Shown here one piece after another: positions 42,931 through 51,422 of a DNA stretch of 64,000 bases. Source of the stretch: Bacteroidota bacterium (GTDB lineage: Bacteria; Bacteroidota; Bacteroidia; Flavobacteriales; Flavobacteriaceae); the NCBI GenBank assembly GCA_027592025.1, contig JAQCIQ010000004.1, positions 62,001 through 126,000 on the forward strand, given 5' to 3'. A model generated the notes under the pieces. It was given only the letters and a program-made list of their open reading frames with translations. It was not told where the DNA came from and ran no database searches. How positions within the stretch are numbered: the first letter of the stretch is position 1; every line of letters begins with the position of its first letter. The position numbers were made by a program, and so were the translations under genes.

Positions 42931-44952
42931 CTAGGTAATCTTTTTCGCTTCTTCAGATAACAAAAGGTCGTCATCTTGGCGCGCACTTAGTAGAAATGCG
43001 GTTAGCTCCTCAGTGCGCTCACCTCCTTGACCGAGCCACACGCTTACGGCTAAAAGGGTCGCAATGCGGGTTCCTGTTTTCTTTTGTGCGGTTTGAAATA
43101 ATGGCTTGAGATCATCGTAGCTTATTTCTTTTGCTAGCGCTAAAATTTCTCCTCTAGCTTTGAGCCGTTTGTCTTCGGGTAAATTAGTGTATTTCTTGCC
43201 TAATCGTTTGATGTCTTCAATGGCTTGGCGTTGCGGATCTTGAGTATGCTTTGGCTTTTCAAGGTTGGGCTGAACTGGTTTTTTTGACCAACTGTCTCTT
43301 AGTCCAACCGTTTTATTAAAAACAAGGCGGTCGGATGTGCTGTCTTGATCAACAACAAAATAACCGAGTCTTTGAAATTGGAAGTGATCCCCAGGCTTAG
43401 AGCTAGACAACGATGGCTCAATATAGGCTTCGACACGATGAAGTGATTCTGGGTTGAGATAGGACATGAAATCAACTTCTTTGTCGGTGTCTGGAGACTC
43501 GTGCATGAATAAGCGATCATAAACCCTGACTTCAGCCTTGAGCGCGTGAGGTTCGGAAACCCAGTGGAGGGTACCCTTAACTTTTCGCAAACTGGCTTCA
43601 GTGCCGCTACCACTCAAACTTTCTGGGTCGTAACTGCAATGGACTTCCTTTATAGCGCCATTAGAATCTTTAACCACACTCTCAGCCTTAATAATGTAAG
43701 CGTTTTTAAGCCTAACTTCTTGCCCTAAAGACAACCTAAAAAACTTAGATTCTCCTACTTCCTTGAAATCCTCCTTTTCTATGAGAAGAGTCTTTGAAAA
43801 AGGAATACTTCTTTCCCCTAGCAATGGATCCTCAGGGTTTATTTCTCCCGACAACATTTCTGTTTCAGGAGCGTTGTAGTTCGATAGGATCAGTTTGATG
43901 GGGTCTAAAACAGCCATAGCTCTTGGAGCCAATAAATTCAAATCTTCACGAACACAAAATTCCAAAAGAGCTACATCAATGACATTGTCCCTCTTGGCCA
44001 CCCCAACGGTTTCGACAAAGTTTCTCAAAGCATTTGGGGTATAGCCGCGCCTTCTCAGTCCAGAAATCGTTGGCATGCGGGGGTCGTCCCAACCACTAAC
44101 GACCCCGTCTTCCACAAGTCTCAACAGTTTTCTTTTGCTCATAACCGTGTAAGAAAGATTCAGTCGGGCAAATTCTCTTTGCTTAGGCAACAATGTGCCG
44201 TCCATTGCTATTTGTTCTAAACACCACTCATACAAATCTCTATGGGGCTTGAACTCTAGGGAGCACAATGAGTGGGATATATTTTCAATATAATCGCTCT
44301 GGCCGTGTGCCCAATCATACATCGGATAAATACACCAATCTTGACCTGTCCTGTGATGAGATTGTTTTAATATGCGGTAAAGAATAGGATCTCGCATTAA
44401 CATATTGGGGCTACCCATGTCAATTTTTGCCCGCAGAACATGACTGCCTGAATCATGTTGACCATCCTTCATTTCCTTAAAAAGCAATAAGTTTTCTTCA
44501 ACGGATCTGTTTCTGTAAGGGCTAGCTGACCCAGGCTCGGTAGGGGTGCCCTTTTGTGACGCTATGTCTTCGCTACTTTGAGAGTCAACGTAAGCTTTAC
44601 CATCCTTGATCAACACTAAAGCCCATTGATAAAGCTGTTCGAAATAGTCCGAAGTATAACAGTCCTTATCCCACTGGTATCCAAGCCATAGAATATCCTC
44701 TTTAATTGCGTCGACATATTTTTGTTCTTCCTTAGCTGGATTGGTGTCGTCAAATCTCAAATTGACCGGGGCCCCGTAAGCTTCACCAAGACCAAAACTA
44801 ATTCCCAAAGCTTTTGTGTGTCCTATGTGCAAAAACCCATTGGGCTCTGGGGGAAAACGAAAACGAAGAGAAGAAACAGGAAGGCCTGCTAACAAATCGT
44901 CTTCGATAATTTGAGTAATAAAATTTTTAGTTGCACGGGCTTCTGACATCAT
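42931..44952 (-). CDS. glnS: Glutamine--tRNA ligase with C-terminal helical extension
   Basis: Class I synthetase for tRNA-Gln, 673 residues against about 555 for the usual enzyme. The core ends near residue 556 (VFNKTVGLRDSW). It has PPEPNGFLHIGHTKAL (HIGH), VMSKRKLLRLVEDG (KMSKS) and the two anticodon beta-barrels. Residues about 557-673 form an added Lys/Glu-rich helical segment (IEDIKRLGKKYTNLPEDKR, then LAKEISYDDLKPLFQTAQKK) without a recognised family match. ATG at 44952 or the next codon are equally possible starts. It is convergent with the SPFH gene. Confidence 0.95.
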   Translation of the reverse strand: MMSEARATKNFITQIIEDDLLAGLPVSSLRFRFPPEPNGFLHIGHTKALGISFGLGEAYGAPVNLRFDDTNPAKEEQKYVDAIKEDILWLGYQWDKDCYTSDYFEQLYQWALVLIKDGKAYVDSQSSEDIASQKGTPTEPGSASPYRNRSVEENLLLFKEMKDGQHDSGSHVLRAKIDMGSPNMLMRDPILYRILKQSHHRTGQDWCIYPMYDWAHGQSDYIENISHSLCSLEFKPHRDLYEWCLEQIAMDGTLLPKQREFARLNLSYTVMSKRKLLRLVEDGVVSGWDDPRMPTISGLRRRGYTPNALRNFVETVGVAKRDNVIDVALLEFCVREDLNLLAPRAMAVLDPIKLILSNYNAPETEMLSGEINPEDPLLGERSIPFSKTLLIEKEDFKEVGESKFFRLSLGQEVRLKNAYIIKAESVVKDSNGAIKEVHCSYDPESLSGSGTEASLRKVKGTLHWVSEPHALKAEVRVYDRLFMHESPDTDKEVDFMSYLNPESLHRVEAYIEPSLSSSKPGDHFQFQRLGYFVVDQDSTSDRLVFNKTVGLRDSWSKKPVQPNLEKPKHTQDPQRQAIEDIKRLGKKYTNLPEDKRLKARGEILALAKEISYDDLKPLFQTAQKKTGTRIATLLAVSVWLGQGGERTEELTAFLLSARQDDDLLLSEEAKKIT

Positions 44953-45004
44953 CTGAAATTGAACAGCAAATGTAACTAAAACACAAAAACCATAGATAAT
45001 AATC

Positions 45005-45012
45005 TATATTTG
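45005..45012 (+). promoter_or_regulatory. Putative -7 element for folB
   Basis: TATATTTG matches TAnnTTTG and ends 17 bp before the folB ATG. The divergent glnS start is 53 bp away. Confidence 0.5.
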
Positions 45013-45029
45013 AATCAAAATTAATACCG

Positions 45030-45389
45030 ATGGGAACCATTAAATTAGACCAAGTTAGGCTGTATGCCCACCACGGTTGTTTGTCGGAAGAAACCACAAT
45101 TGGAAGTGATTATTTAGTAGACCTGTCTGTGAGTGCTGATTTGACCAAATCGGCAGGTAGCGATAACCTGAGCGACACTGTTGACTATGTTTTGCTCAAC
45201 GCCATAATCGCCGAAGAAATGGCCCAACCAAGAAAACTTTTAGAGACTGTGGCCGCATCAATTCTTGAAAGAATTTTATCGAGCTGTTCTTTAGTAAGTT
45301 CTGCCTGGGTTTCAGTGTCCAAATTAAATCCGCCAATTGGGGGCGACGTTGCCGCCGTTACGATAGAGATGGTAAGGGAAAGAAAATAG
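45030..45389 (+). CDS. folB: Dihydroneopterin aldolase
   Basis: Folate-pathway enzyme that splits dihydroneopterin to hydroxymethyl-dihydropterin and glycolaldehyde; 119 residues. It shows LDQVRLYAHHGCLSEE (the conserved GxxGxxxxE-type opening with the substrate-binding Tyr/Glu), TVDYVLLNAIIAEEM, LLETVAASILERIL and the basic KLNPPIGGDVAAV, all typical of FolB. It is alone on the plus strand between glnS and tRNA-Cys, with its own promoter element. Confidence 0.93.
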   Translation: MGTIKLDQVRLYAHHGCLSEETTIGSDYLVDLSVSADLTKSAGSDNLSDTVDYVLLNAIIAEEMAQPRKLLETVAASILERILSSCSLVSSAWVSVSKLNPPIGGDVAAVTIEMVRERK

Positions 45390-45419
45390 TCTCAGGACAA
45401 GGAGTGATTAAATTTTTCC

Positions 45420-45427
45420 TACATTTG
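45420..45427 (+). promoter_or_regulatory. Putative -7 element for tRNA-Cys
   Basis: TACATTTG matches TAnnTTTG and ends 15 bp upstream of the mature tRNA 5' end. Confidence 0.5.
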
Positions 45428-45442
45428 TGGTCTTAAAAAAAT

Positions 45443-45516
45443 GGCGTCTTGGCCGAGTGGCTAGGCAGAGGTCTGCAAAACCTTTTACAGCGGTTCGAAT
45501 CCGCTAGACGCCTCCA
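45443..45516 (+). tRNA. tRNA-Cys (anticodon GCA)
   Basis: A complete cloverleaf can be folded. The 7-bp acceptor GGCGTCT pairs with AGACGCC, the discriminator is U, and CCA is encoded. The anticodon loop CTGCAAA carries GCA, and the T arm contains GGTTCGAATCC. Discriminator U73 and GCA are the identity elements of tRNA-Cys. The short variable loop agrees with a type I tRNA. It ends 15 bp from the convergent LysE stop. Confidence 0.97.
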
Positions 45517-45531
45517 AAATAACTAACTGCT

Positions 45532-46188
45532 TTATTCCATAATGTTTGCCGGGTTCAATTCATCGCCCGGCAGCACTCCCTTTACGATCATCACTATTCC
45601 GCAAATCACCAATATATATCCTAAACTTTTCTTAACCCAAATAATCCTAACGGGGGTTAACTGGGATTGAAGTTGTTTGGCTACAAGTATTTTAAACAGG
45701 TCTGTAACAAAATAAACAGCCAGCATAGTGGCAAAAAAAACAAGAAACTTCTCAATAAGGCCGTCAAAACTTGGCCCAACAACAATTACAATACCAACCC
45801 AAAAAATCAGTACTCCAACATTAATAATATTGACAAGAAAGCCATTCAAAAACAGGCCAAAATAATTAGAATTAGCGCCGGATCCATGCATTGAAACGTC
45901 TCCCTTTTCCACTTTTTTAATGGCCAGAACTAGTCCATATATCACCATTCCTGTACCGCCAAAAAGATACAAAACAGGCGAATTGCTCAGACTTTCTAGG
46001 AGCTGATAACTGCTGTAATAAGCTAGCGTAATGAAAACAATATCCGAAAACAAAACGCCTATGTCAAAGGAAATGGCCGCCCTAACGCCCTTTGTTGCGC
46101 TTGTTTCCAACAGCATAAAAAAGACCGGCCCTAGCATAAAGCTGAGAAAGAAACCCAAAGGTATGGCTGTCTTTATAAGGTCTACCAT
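45532..46188 (-). CDS. LysE/RhtB family exporter
   Basis: A 218-residue polytopic membrane protein with six hydrophobic helices. The N-terminal signature IPLGFFLSFMLGPVFFMLLETSATKGVRAAISFDIGVLFSDI is the LysE-family stretch with its conserved GP and D. The family exports amino acids and related small molecules; the substrate cannot be deduced. It is probably co-transcribed with the GIN-domain gene 2 bp upstream. Confidence 0.9.
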   Translation of the reverse strand: MVDLIKTAIPLGFFLSFMLGPVFFMLLETSATKGVRAAISFDIGVLFSDIVFITLAYYSSYQLLESLSNSPVLYLFGGTGMVIYGLVLAIKKVEKGDVSMHGSGANSNYFGLFLNGFLVNIINVGVLIFWVGIVIVVGPSFDGLIEKFLVFFATMLAVYFVTDLFKILVAKQLQSQLTPVRIIWVKKSLGYILVICGIVMIVKGVLPGDELNPANIME

Positions 46189-46190
46189 GC

Positions 46191-46862
46191 TTAATTTACA
46201 AGTACAACCCTACCGCCAATAAGGTTAGATTTCGAAACTGTTCTTGGGCTGCCATAAACATAAACAGCCCCTCCCGCTTTGATGTTGGCATTCAACAAAC
46301 CCGTCACAAATACCTCCACTTCTCCACCAGCTCGAATGTAAACATCGGAGTCGGTGGTCTCCATTTTCTGGGCCTTAACAATCCCGCCGGTATTAACTTT
46401 AACGACTTGTTTCTGAGCGGTTCCGTTCAAATTAATCATTGCCCCAGAATACGCTTTTGTTTCTAAATAAGTAGCCATGACGTTGAGCTCAATTCTGGCG
46501 CCTTCTTGTGCACGACACTCAAAACTTGTAACCTTTATCGGCTCAGCGCTGTAAACAAATGCGCCTTCGTTGACGTCCACTACCCGCACAGATTTGTAAT
46601 ACAAAGTCGCTTTGATGTCGCCGCCATCAAAGATTTTGGGTAGCGTCATTCTTATTTTTAACTTTCCGTTTTTGTTAATAACTTGAACCTGATCGGCATC
46701 ATATCCATAGATTTCAATTTTGTTGGTATCGGACTGTACTAATTCCAAATTAATTTGATCATATACCTTCAATTCTGTAAAATCTCCAATATTTTTTGAC
46801 ACAGTATCTTGACAAAACACCAAGCCTGGGGCTGTTAGCAGTAAATACAAAAACCTTTTCAT
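46191..46862 (-). CDS. GIN-domain (DUF2807) putative auto-transporter adhesin
   Basis: A 223-residue secreted protein with a cleavable signal peptide (residues 1-17, LTAPGLVFC region). The mature part is a single-stranded right-handed beta-helix of the head-GIN/DUF2807 type. Strands such as FTELKVYDQINLELVQSDTNKIEIYG and ARIELNVMATYLETKAYSGAMINLNG recur at regular length. The family name 'adhesin' is weakly supported; real functions are unknown. No T9SS sorting domain is visible. It lies 2 bp from the LysE gene. Confidence 0.85.
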   Translation of the reverse strand: MKRFLYLLLTAPGLVFCQDTVSKNIGDFTELKVYDQINLELVQSDTNKIEIYGYDADQVQVINKNGKLKIRMTLPKIFDGGDIKATLYYKSVRVVDVNEGAFVYSAEPIKVTSFECRAQEGARIELNVMATYLETKAYSGAMINLNGTAQKQVVKVNTGGIVKAQKMETTDSDVYIRAGGEVEVFVTGLLNANIKAGGAVYVYGSPRTVSKSNLIGGRVVLVN

Positions 46863-46924
46863 AGTATTATTTTTAACCTATTCATGTGATTAGGGTAGTA
46901 TAAAATTAACATAAACCCTTTAAA

Positions 46925-49105
46925 TTAAACGGCGTCAACCAAATAAAAGTCTAAATGCTTTTTGACCAGGTCACAATTTTTTACCCTAACAGACACCTCG
47001 TCTCCAAGTTGATAAGAAATTCCTGTTCTTTGTCCAACAGCACTATAAGTGGTTTGGTTAAAAATAAAATGATCCTGTTTCATGTCTCGCATCCGGACCA
47101 TTCCTTCACATTTGTTTTCAATAATTTCAACGTAAACACCCCAATCCGTTACTCCAGAAATGACCCCATTAAATATCCTATTATCATGATTCTGCATGTA
47201 TTTAATTTGCATATACTTGATAGACTCTCGTTCAGCTTTGGTCGCAACATTCTCCATCTCAGAACAATGCTTGCATTGCTCTTCTAAGCTTTGTACGTTT
47301 GATAAAGGCCCTTTGTCTAAATAAAGTTGCAAAAGCCTATGCACTATGACGTCTGGGTATCTTCGAATAGGTGAAGTAAAGTGCGAATAGTGGTCAAACG
47401 CTAACCCATAATGACCCACATTTTGTGTAGAATACTCGGCCTTACTCATTGTTCTGATTGTTAAAGTGTCAATCAGATTTTGCTCCTTTTTGCCCTTGAT
47501 GTCATTCAGTAATTGATTTAGGGACGAGGCTATGGTTTTTCTGTTTTTAACATCAAGTTCATAACCAAAATTTGAAATTAATTTTTTAAGATCGTACAGT
47601 TTTTGTTCATCTGGTTCATCGTGAATTCTATAGACAAAAGGCTTAATTGGCTTTTGTAAACCTATAAATGAAGCAACGCTTCTGTTTGCTAAAAGCATGA
47701 ACTCCTCTATTAATTTATTCGCATCTTGACTGGTTTTAAAAAACACTCCAACTGGATCACACGCTTCATTCAACTCAAATTTTACTTCAACTTTGTCAAA
47801 TGAAATTGCACCATTTTTCATTCTGTTTTTGCGCAAAATTTTAGCTACATTATTTAGGGTAACTAAAGAATCGAATAGCTCACTACTAATTTCATACGCT
47901 TTGGAAGACAAAGAAATATCCGCAGGAATAGTTCTTTTTTCTGTCTCTATAACAATTTGCGCTTCTTCATAAGAAAATCTAGCATCGCTGTGCGTTACAG
48001 TTCTACCAATCCATTGGTCGTAAATTTTTCCTTGATGATCCATATAAAACACCACAGAAAACGTCAGTTTATCTTCATTTGGACGAAGTGAACAAGCCTC
48101 GTTAGATAATACTTCTGGAAGCATTGGAACCACTCGGTCAACTAAATAAACAGATGTAGCCCTTTCATATGCTTCTTTATCTAATATTGATCCAACCTCT
48201 AAGTAATGAGAAACATCCGCAATATGTATCCCTACCTCAAACTTATCTTTATCTATATTCTTAAACGATATAGCATCGTCAAAATCCTTAGCATCACGAG
48301 GATCAATAGTAAAAGTTAGTGTGTCACGCATATCTCTTCGTGCTGCAACATCCTTTGATGTGATTGCAGTATTTAATTGGTCAGCGTACTGAGAAACTTC
48401 TTTCGGAAATTCATGAGGTAAATTAAATGATGCTAAAATGCTGTGAATTTCCGTGTTGTGTTCTCCTGGTCTTCCTAATACTTGTGATACTTTTCCTGTT
48501 GGTGCTTCTGATTTTCCTTCCCATTCTATCAGTTCTACCAATACTTTATCCCCATCTTGTGCGCCGTTCAAATCAGACAGACTTACAAAAATGTCAACGT
48601 GCATTTTTTCATCATCTGGAATGACGAAAGCAAATTTTTTGGATAATTGTACAATACCTACATAGGTTGTTTTTTCCCTGTGAACTACCTGAGTAATTTC
48701 TCCTTCAATTTTTCCATTTTCTCTCCTATTAAACACATAGACCTTTACAATATCGCCATGTAATGCTTTACCTAAAAACTTAGATTTTATAAAAACATCT
48801 GTTTCAAAGGAGTCAGAAATGACATATCCATTTCCCTTTGCAGATATGTCTAATCGCCCCTCGATGTATCTGGCTTCTTGAATTAGTTTGTACTTTCCTC
48901 TTTCCACTTCCTTAATTTTTTTGGTAAGTACTAGGCTATGAAGTGATTTAATGAGTACATTTCTGGTTCTTGTATCAGAAATTTTCAATTTAGAGGCAAT
49001 CTGTTTATAATTCAAGGGTTGATCAGTCGCCTCACTTAAAGTACTTATGATTTTTTGAGTAAGTTCACTATTTGGTTTATTGCCTTTCTTCTTTCCTTTA
49101 CTCAT
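46925..49105 (-). CDS. rnr: Ribonuclease R
   Basis: Processive 3'-5' exoribonuclease, 726 residues. Order: N-terminal winged-helix segment, two cold-shock domains, RNB catalytic domain with FTIDPRDAKDFDDAISF (metal-binding Asp residues) and HYSHFTSPIRRYPDVIVHRLL, then an S1 domain (GVISGVTDWGVYVEI). The basic C-terminal tail of E. coli RNase R is missing, as is common in this phylum. The base composition of this gene is visibly more A/T rich than its left neighbours. It reads away from the A/T-rich gap at 49.1-49.6 kb. Confidence 0.96.
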   Translation of the reverse strand: MSKGKKKGNKPNSELTQKIISTLSEATDQPLNYKQIASKLKISDTRTRNVLIKSLHSLVLTKKIKEVERGKYKLIQEARYIEGRLDISAKGNGYVISDSFETDVFIKSKFLGKALHGDIVKVYVFNRRENGKIEGEITQVVHREKTTYVGIVQLSKKFAFVIPDDEKMHVDIFVSLSDLNGAQDGDKVLVELIEWEGKSEAPTGKVSQVLGRPGEHNTEIHSILASFNLPHEFPKEVSQYADQLNTAITSKDVAARRDMRDTLTFTIDPRDAKDFDDAISFKNIDKDKFEVGIHIADVSHYLEVGSILDKEAYERATSVYLVDRVVPMLPEVLSNEACSLRPNEDKLTFSVVFYMDHQGKIYDQWIGRTVTHSDARFSYEEAQIVIETEKRTIPADISLSSKAYEISSELFDSLVTLNNVAKILRKNRMKNGAISFDKVEVKFELNEACDPVGVFFKTSQDANKLIEEFMLLANRSVASFIGLQKPIKPFVYRIHDEPDEQKLYDLKKLISNFGYELDVKNRKTIASSLNQLLNDIKGKKEQNLIDTLTIRTMSKAEYSTQNVGHYGLAFDHYSHFTSPIRRYPDVIVHRLLQLYLDKGPLSNVQSLEEQCKHCSEMENVATKAERESIKYMQIKYMQNHDNRIFNGVISGVTDWGVYVEIIENKCEGMVRMRDMKQDHFIFNQTTYSAVGQRTGISYQLGDEVSVRVKNCDLVKKHLDFYLVDAV

Positions 49106-49121
49106 AATATAGTATATTCTA

Positions 49122-49129
49122 CAAAACTA
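49122..49129 (-). promoter_or_regulatory. Putative -7 element for rnr
   Basis: TAGTTTTG on the minus strand matches TAnnTTTG, 16 bp upstream of the rnr ATG, the spacing seen for other genes here. Confidence 0.45.
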
Positions 49130-49167
49130 CTGTATTAAAAATTGAACACTGCTATTGACCTGTTAAC

Positions 49168-49176
49168 TTATGCACA
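49168..49176 (+). other. DnaA box
   Basis: TTATGCACA matches the TTATNCACA consensus exactly and is directly followed by TTAATAAA. It is the best DnaA box in the A/T-rich gap. Confidence 0.55.
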
Positions 49177-49304
49177 TTAATAAATACAATGAGAATTTAT
49201 TTTGATTTTAAAATTTAAAGAAAAGTTGATGTTTATTGTCTGTTGATAGAGTGTAAAAATAATATTATTAAATACGATATAAACCTGTAGATTACTTTAT
49301 CAAC

Positions 49305-49330
49305 GTTATTTTAACAAGTTATTTTAATAT
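49305..49330 (+). repeat. Tandem 13-bp A/T-rich repeat
   Basis: GTTATTTTAA occurs at 49305-49314 and 49318-49327, giving a 13-bp period, the first copy directly overlapping the end of the DnaA-box-like TTATCAACG. It resembles the 13-mer duplex-unwinding repeats of oriC. Confidence 0.6.
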
Positions 49331-49636
49331 AATAAATTGATATACAAATATTTATATAGGTTATTGACTTTCCTTATAATAAAGAATATGACTTTATTTT
49401 TTAATAAAACAAATGATACAGAACGTTAATAAACCTCTTTTTAATTGGAATAAGTTTATTAGAAATTATAGACAAGTAAATAGGAAAATCAGATTTTATT
49501 TATAACCACAAAGTGACAATTAATAAACAACAAAAAGTTATCAATATTTACCTTCATTTTCTACACCAAGTTAATAACAGCTTCAATTTCCATTGTTAAT
49601 TTTTGTAGTTTTAAGTCGAACAAAAAAGGAAAGAAA

Positions 49637-50068
49637 ATGAATATCGCAATTGGTAATGACCACGCAGGAACTGAATATAAATATGCCTTATTAGAAGCTC
49701 TTCAAAAACAAGGTTATAAAGTGGTCAACCATGGGACTGACAGTGCAGAAAGTGTTGATTACCCAGATTTTGTTCATCCTGTAGCGCAAAGTGTAGACCA
49801 AAAGGTAAGTGATTTAGGAATTTTGATATGTGGTACTGGCAACGGAGTAAGTATGACAGCAAATAAATATCAAAATGTTAGGGCTGCGTTGTGTTGGAAC
49901 AAGGAGATTGCTGAGTTAGCTCGCCAGCACAACAATGCCAATATTGTAAGTATTCCCGCTCGATTCGTCAGCCTACATGAGTGCTTGGAAATTGTAAACA
50001 CTTTTGTTGCAACGAGTTTTGAAGGAGGAAGACACAAAAGACGAGTAGAAAAAATTAAAATTGCTTAA
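49637..50068 (+). CDS. rpiB: Ribose 5-phosphate isomerase B
   Basis: Interconverts ribulose-5-P and ribose-5-P; 143 residues. The N-terminal IGNDHAGTEYKYALLEALQKQGY, the catalytic Cys in ILICGTGNGVSMTANKYQNVRAALC and the phosphate-binding His in ARQHNNANIVSIPARF are all RpiB features. Its TAA stop overlaps the CDF ATG (TAATG), so these two genes are translationally coupled. It reads right, away from the candidate origin. Confidence 0.96.
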   Translation: MNIAIGNDHAGTEYKYALLEALQKQGYKVVNHGTDSAESVDYPDFVHPVAQSVDQKVSDLGILICGTGNGVSMTANKYQNVRAALCWNKEIAELARQHNNANIVSIPARFVSLHECLEIVNTFVATSFEGGRHKRRVEKIKIA

Positions 50069-50976
50069 TGTCACACCACCACTGTCACCACCATCATCAT
50101 AAAGGAAATGAGAGAAACCTCTTGATTTCCATCATACTTAATATTGTTATTACGGTAGGGCAAATTATAGGAGGCTTGGTTGCAGGAAGTTTGGCGTTGA
50201 TTAGTGATGCAGTTCATAATTTTTCTGACGTAGTATCATTGATCATCAGCTATATTGCTTCAAAAGCTAGTAAGCAACAAGCCTCCGTCTTTAAAACATT
50301 TGGGAATAAAAGAGCAGAAATTTTAGCCGCTTTTATCAATGCTTCGAGTTTAATGGTGGTTGCTGTTTTGTTGATGATAGAGGCTGTTAAGCGTATTCAA
50401 CATCCAGAGCCTATAGAGGCAAACATTGTTATTTGGCTTGCGCTTTTAGGAATAGCCTTTAATGGGTATAGCGTCCTATTGCTTAAAAAAAACAGTAAAG
50501 ACAATATGAATATTAGATCGGCGTATTTGCATTTGTTTTCAGATATGTTGGCGTCAATTGCCGTGTTACTTGGGGGTGTGTTAATTAAATATTTTGATGT
50601 TTATTTGGTGGACAGCTTGTTAACCTTAGGTATAGGGATATATTTAATCGTAATGGGCTTCGGTCTTTTAAAATCCTCTTTTAAAGTACTCATGCTCTAT
50701 ACCCCAGAAGACATAGAGATTGAAGAAATAGTCAAAGAAGTTGAAAGCATCGACAAGGTGATGAACATGCACCATGTGCATGCATGGCAACTCAACGAAC
50801 ACGAAATGCACTTGGAAGCGCACATAGATTTTGACACAGACATCAAGTTGTCAGAGTTTGATGAAATACTCAAACAAATAGAAATAAGGCTTCGCAGCAA
50901 GTTTAATATCAATCATGTTAACATCCAGCCAGAATTTGGCAAATGTGACGACAAAGACCTCATTGTTCAAGACTAA
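50068..50976 (+). CDS. Cation diffusion facilitator (CDF) metal exporter
   Basis: A 302-residue zinc-type exporter of the CzcD/ZitB branch. The N-terminus MSHHHCHHHHHKGN is a metal-chelating tail. Six membrane helices follow, with the transport-site residues in ISDAVHNFSDVVSL (helix II) and LHLFSDMLASIAV (helix V). The cytoplasmic C-terminal domain has HHVHAWQLNEHEMHLEAHIDFD, a metal-binding dimerisation motif. It starts on the stop of rpiB and precedes a GNAT gene by 5 bp. Confidence 0.94.
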   Translation: MSHHHCHHHHHKGNERNLLISIILNIVITVGQIIGGLVAGSLALISDAVHNFSDVVSLIISYIASKASKQQASVFKTFGNKRAEILAAFINASSLMVVAVLLMIEAVKRIQHPEPIEANIVIWLALLGIAFNGYSVLLLKKNSKDNMNIRSAYLHLFSDMLASIAVLLGGVLIKYFDVYLVDSLLTLGIGIYLIVMGFGLLKSSFKVLMLYTPEDIEIEEIVKEVESIDKVMNMHHVHAWQLNEHEMHLEAHIDFDTDIKLSEFDEILKQIEIRLRSKFNINHVNIQPEFGKCDDKDLIVQD

Positions 50977-50981
50977 TATAA

Positions 50982-51422
50982 ATGACCATATCCGTTAAAT
51001 CTTTCAATGAATTTACGACAGAAGAGTTATACGAAGTCTTACGGCTGAGGTCAGAAATTTTTGTAGTGGAGCAAAATTGTGTGTATCAAGACATCGACTT
51101 AAAGGATCAAAAGGCCATTCATGTATTAGGTTATTTTCAAAACGAATTAGTGGCCTATACAAGGATTTTCAAGCCAGGCGACTACTTCCAACAGGCCAGC
51201 ATAGGACGTGTTCTTGTGAAAGAAAGTTATAGAAGCAGAAAATGGGGCTACGACATTATGGAGGCTTCTATCAAGGCTATTGAGCAACACTTCCTTGCAA
51301 CAAGTATAAAGATTTCGGCTCAACAATACTTAGAGAAATTCTATAATAACATGGGTTTTCTCACCGTCGGAGAACCCTATTTAGAAGACGGAATTCCTCA
51401 TGTTGCGATGATTAGAAACTAG
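50982..51422 (+). CDS. GNAT family N-acetyltransferase (ElaA-like)
   Basis: A 146-residue acetyltransferase of the ElaA group: YEVLRLRSEIFVVEQNCVYQDIDLKDQKAIHVLG is the group's characteristic N-terminal half. The acetyl-CoA-binding part is IGRVLVKESYRSRKWGYDIMEA, with a variant of the usual R/Q-x-x-G-x-G/A loop. The target is unknown. It is the third gene of the rpiB-CDF-GNAT unit. Its last 4 bp overlap the convergent OmpA-like gene. Confidence 0.9.
   Translation: MTISVKSFNEFTTEELYEVLRLRSEIFVVEQNCVYQDIDLKDQKAIHVLGYFQNELVAYTRIFKPGDYFQQASIGRVLVKESYRSRKWGYDIMEASIKAIEQHFLATSIKISAQQYLEKFYNNMGFLTVGEPYLEDGIPHVAMIRN

Larger units (their letters stand above)
49106..49636. other. A/T-rich non-coding region, candidate chromosomal origin (oriC)
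   Basis: A 531-bp gap between divergent rnr and rpiB, the longest non-coding stretch in the window and strikingly A/T rich. It holds one perfect DnaA box (TTATGCACA), near matches TTATCAACG at 49297-49305, TTATCAATA at 49538-49546 and reverse-strand CTATCAACA at 49241-49249, a 13-bp tandem repeat, and four copies of TTAATAAA (49177, 49401, 49426, 49520). With mnmG, rnpA and two parS sites within 15 kb it resembles an oriC. No dnaA is in the window, and gene strands to the right do not show the expected polarity. Confidence 0.45.

Noticed and set aside
50068-50106. His-rich start of the CDF gene as a possible repeat or cloning tag
   Set aside because: It is interrupted by Cys and is typical of zinc CDF N-termini; no sign of an artificial tag.
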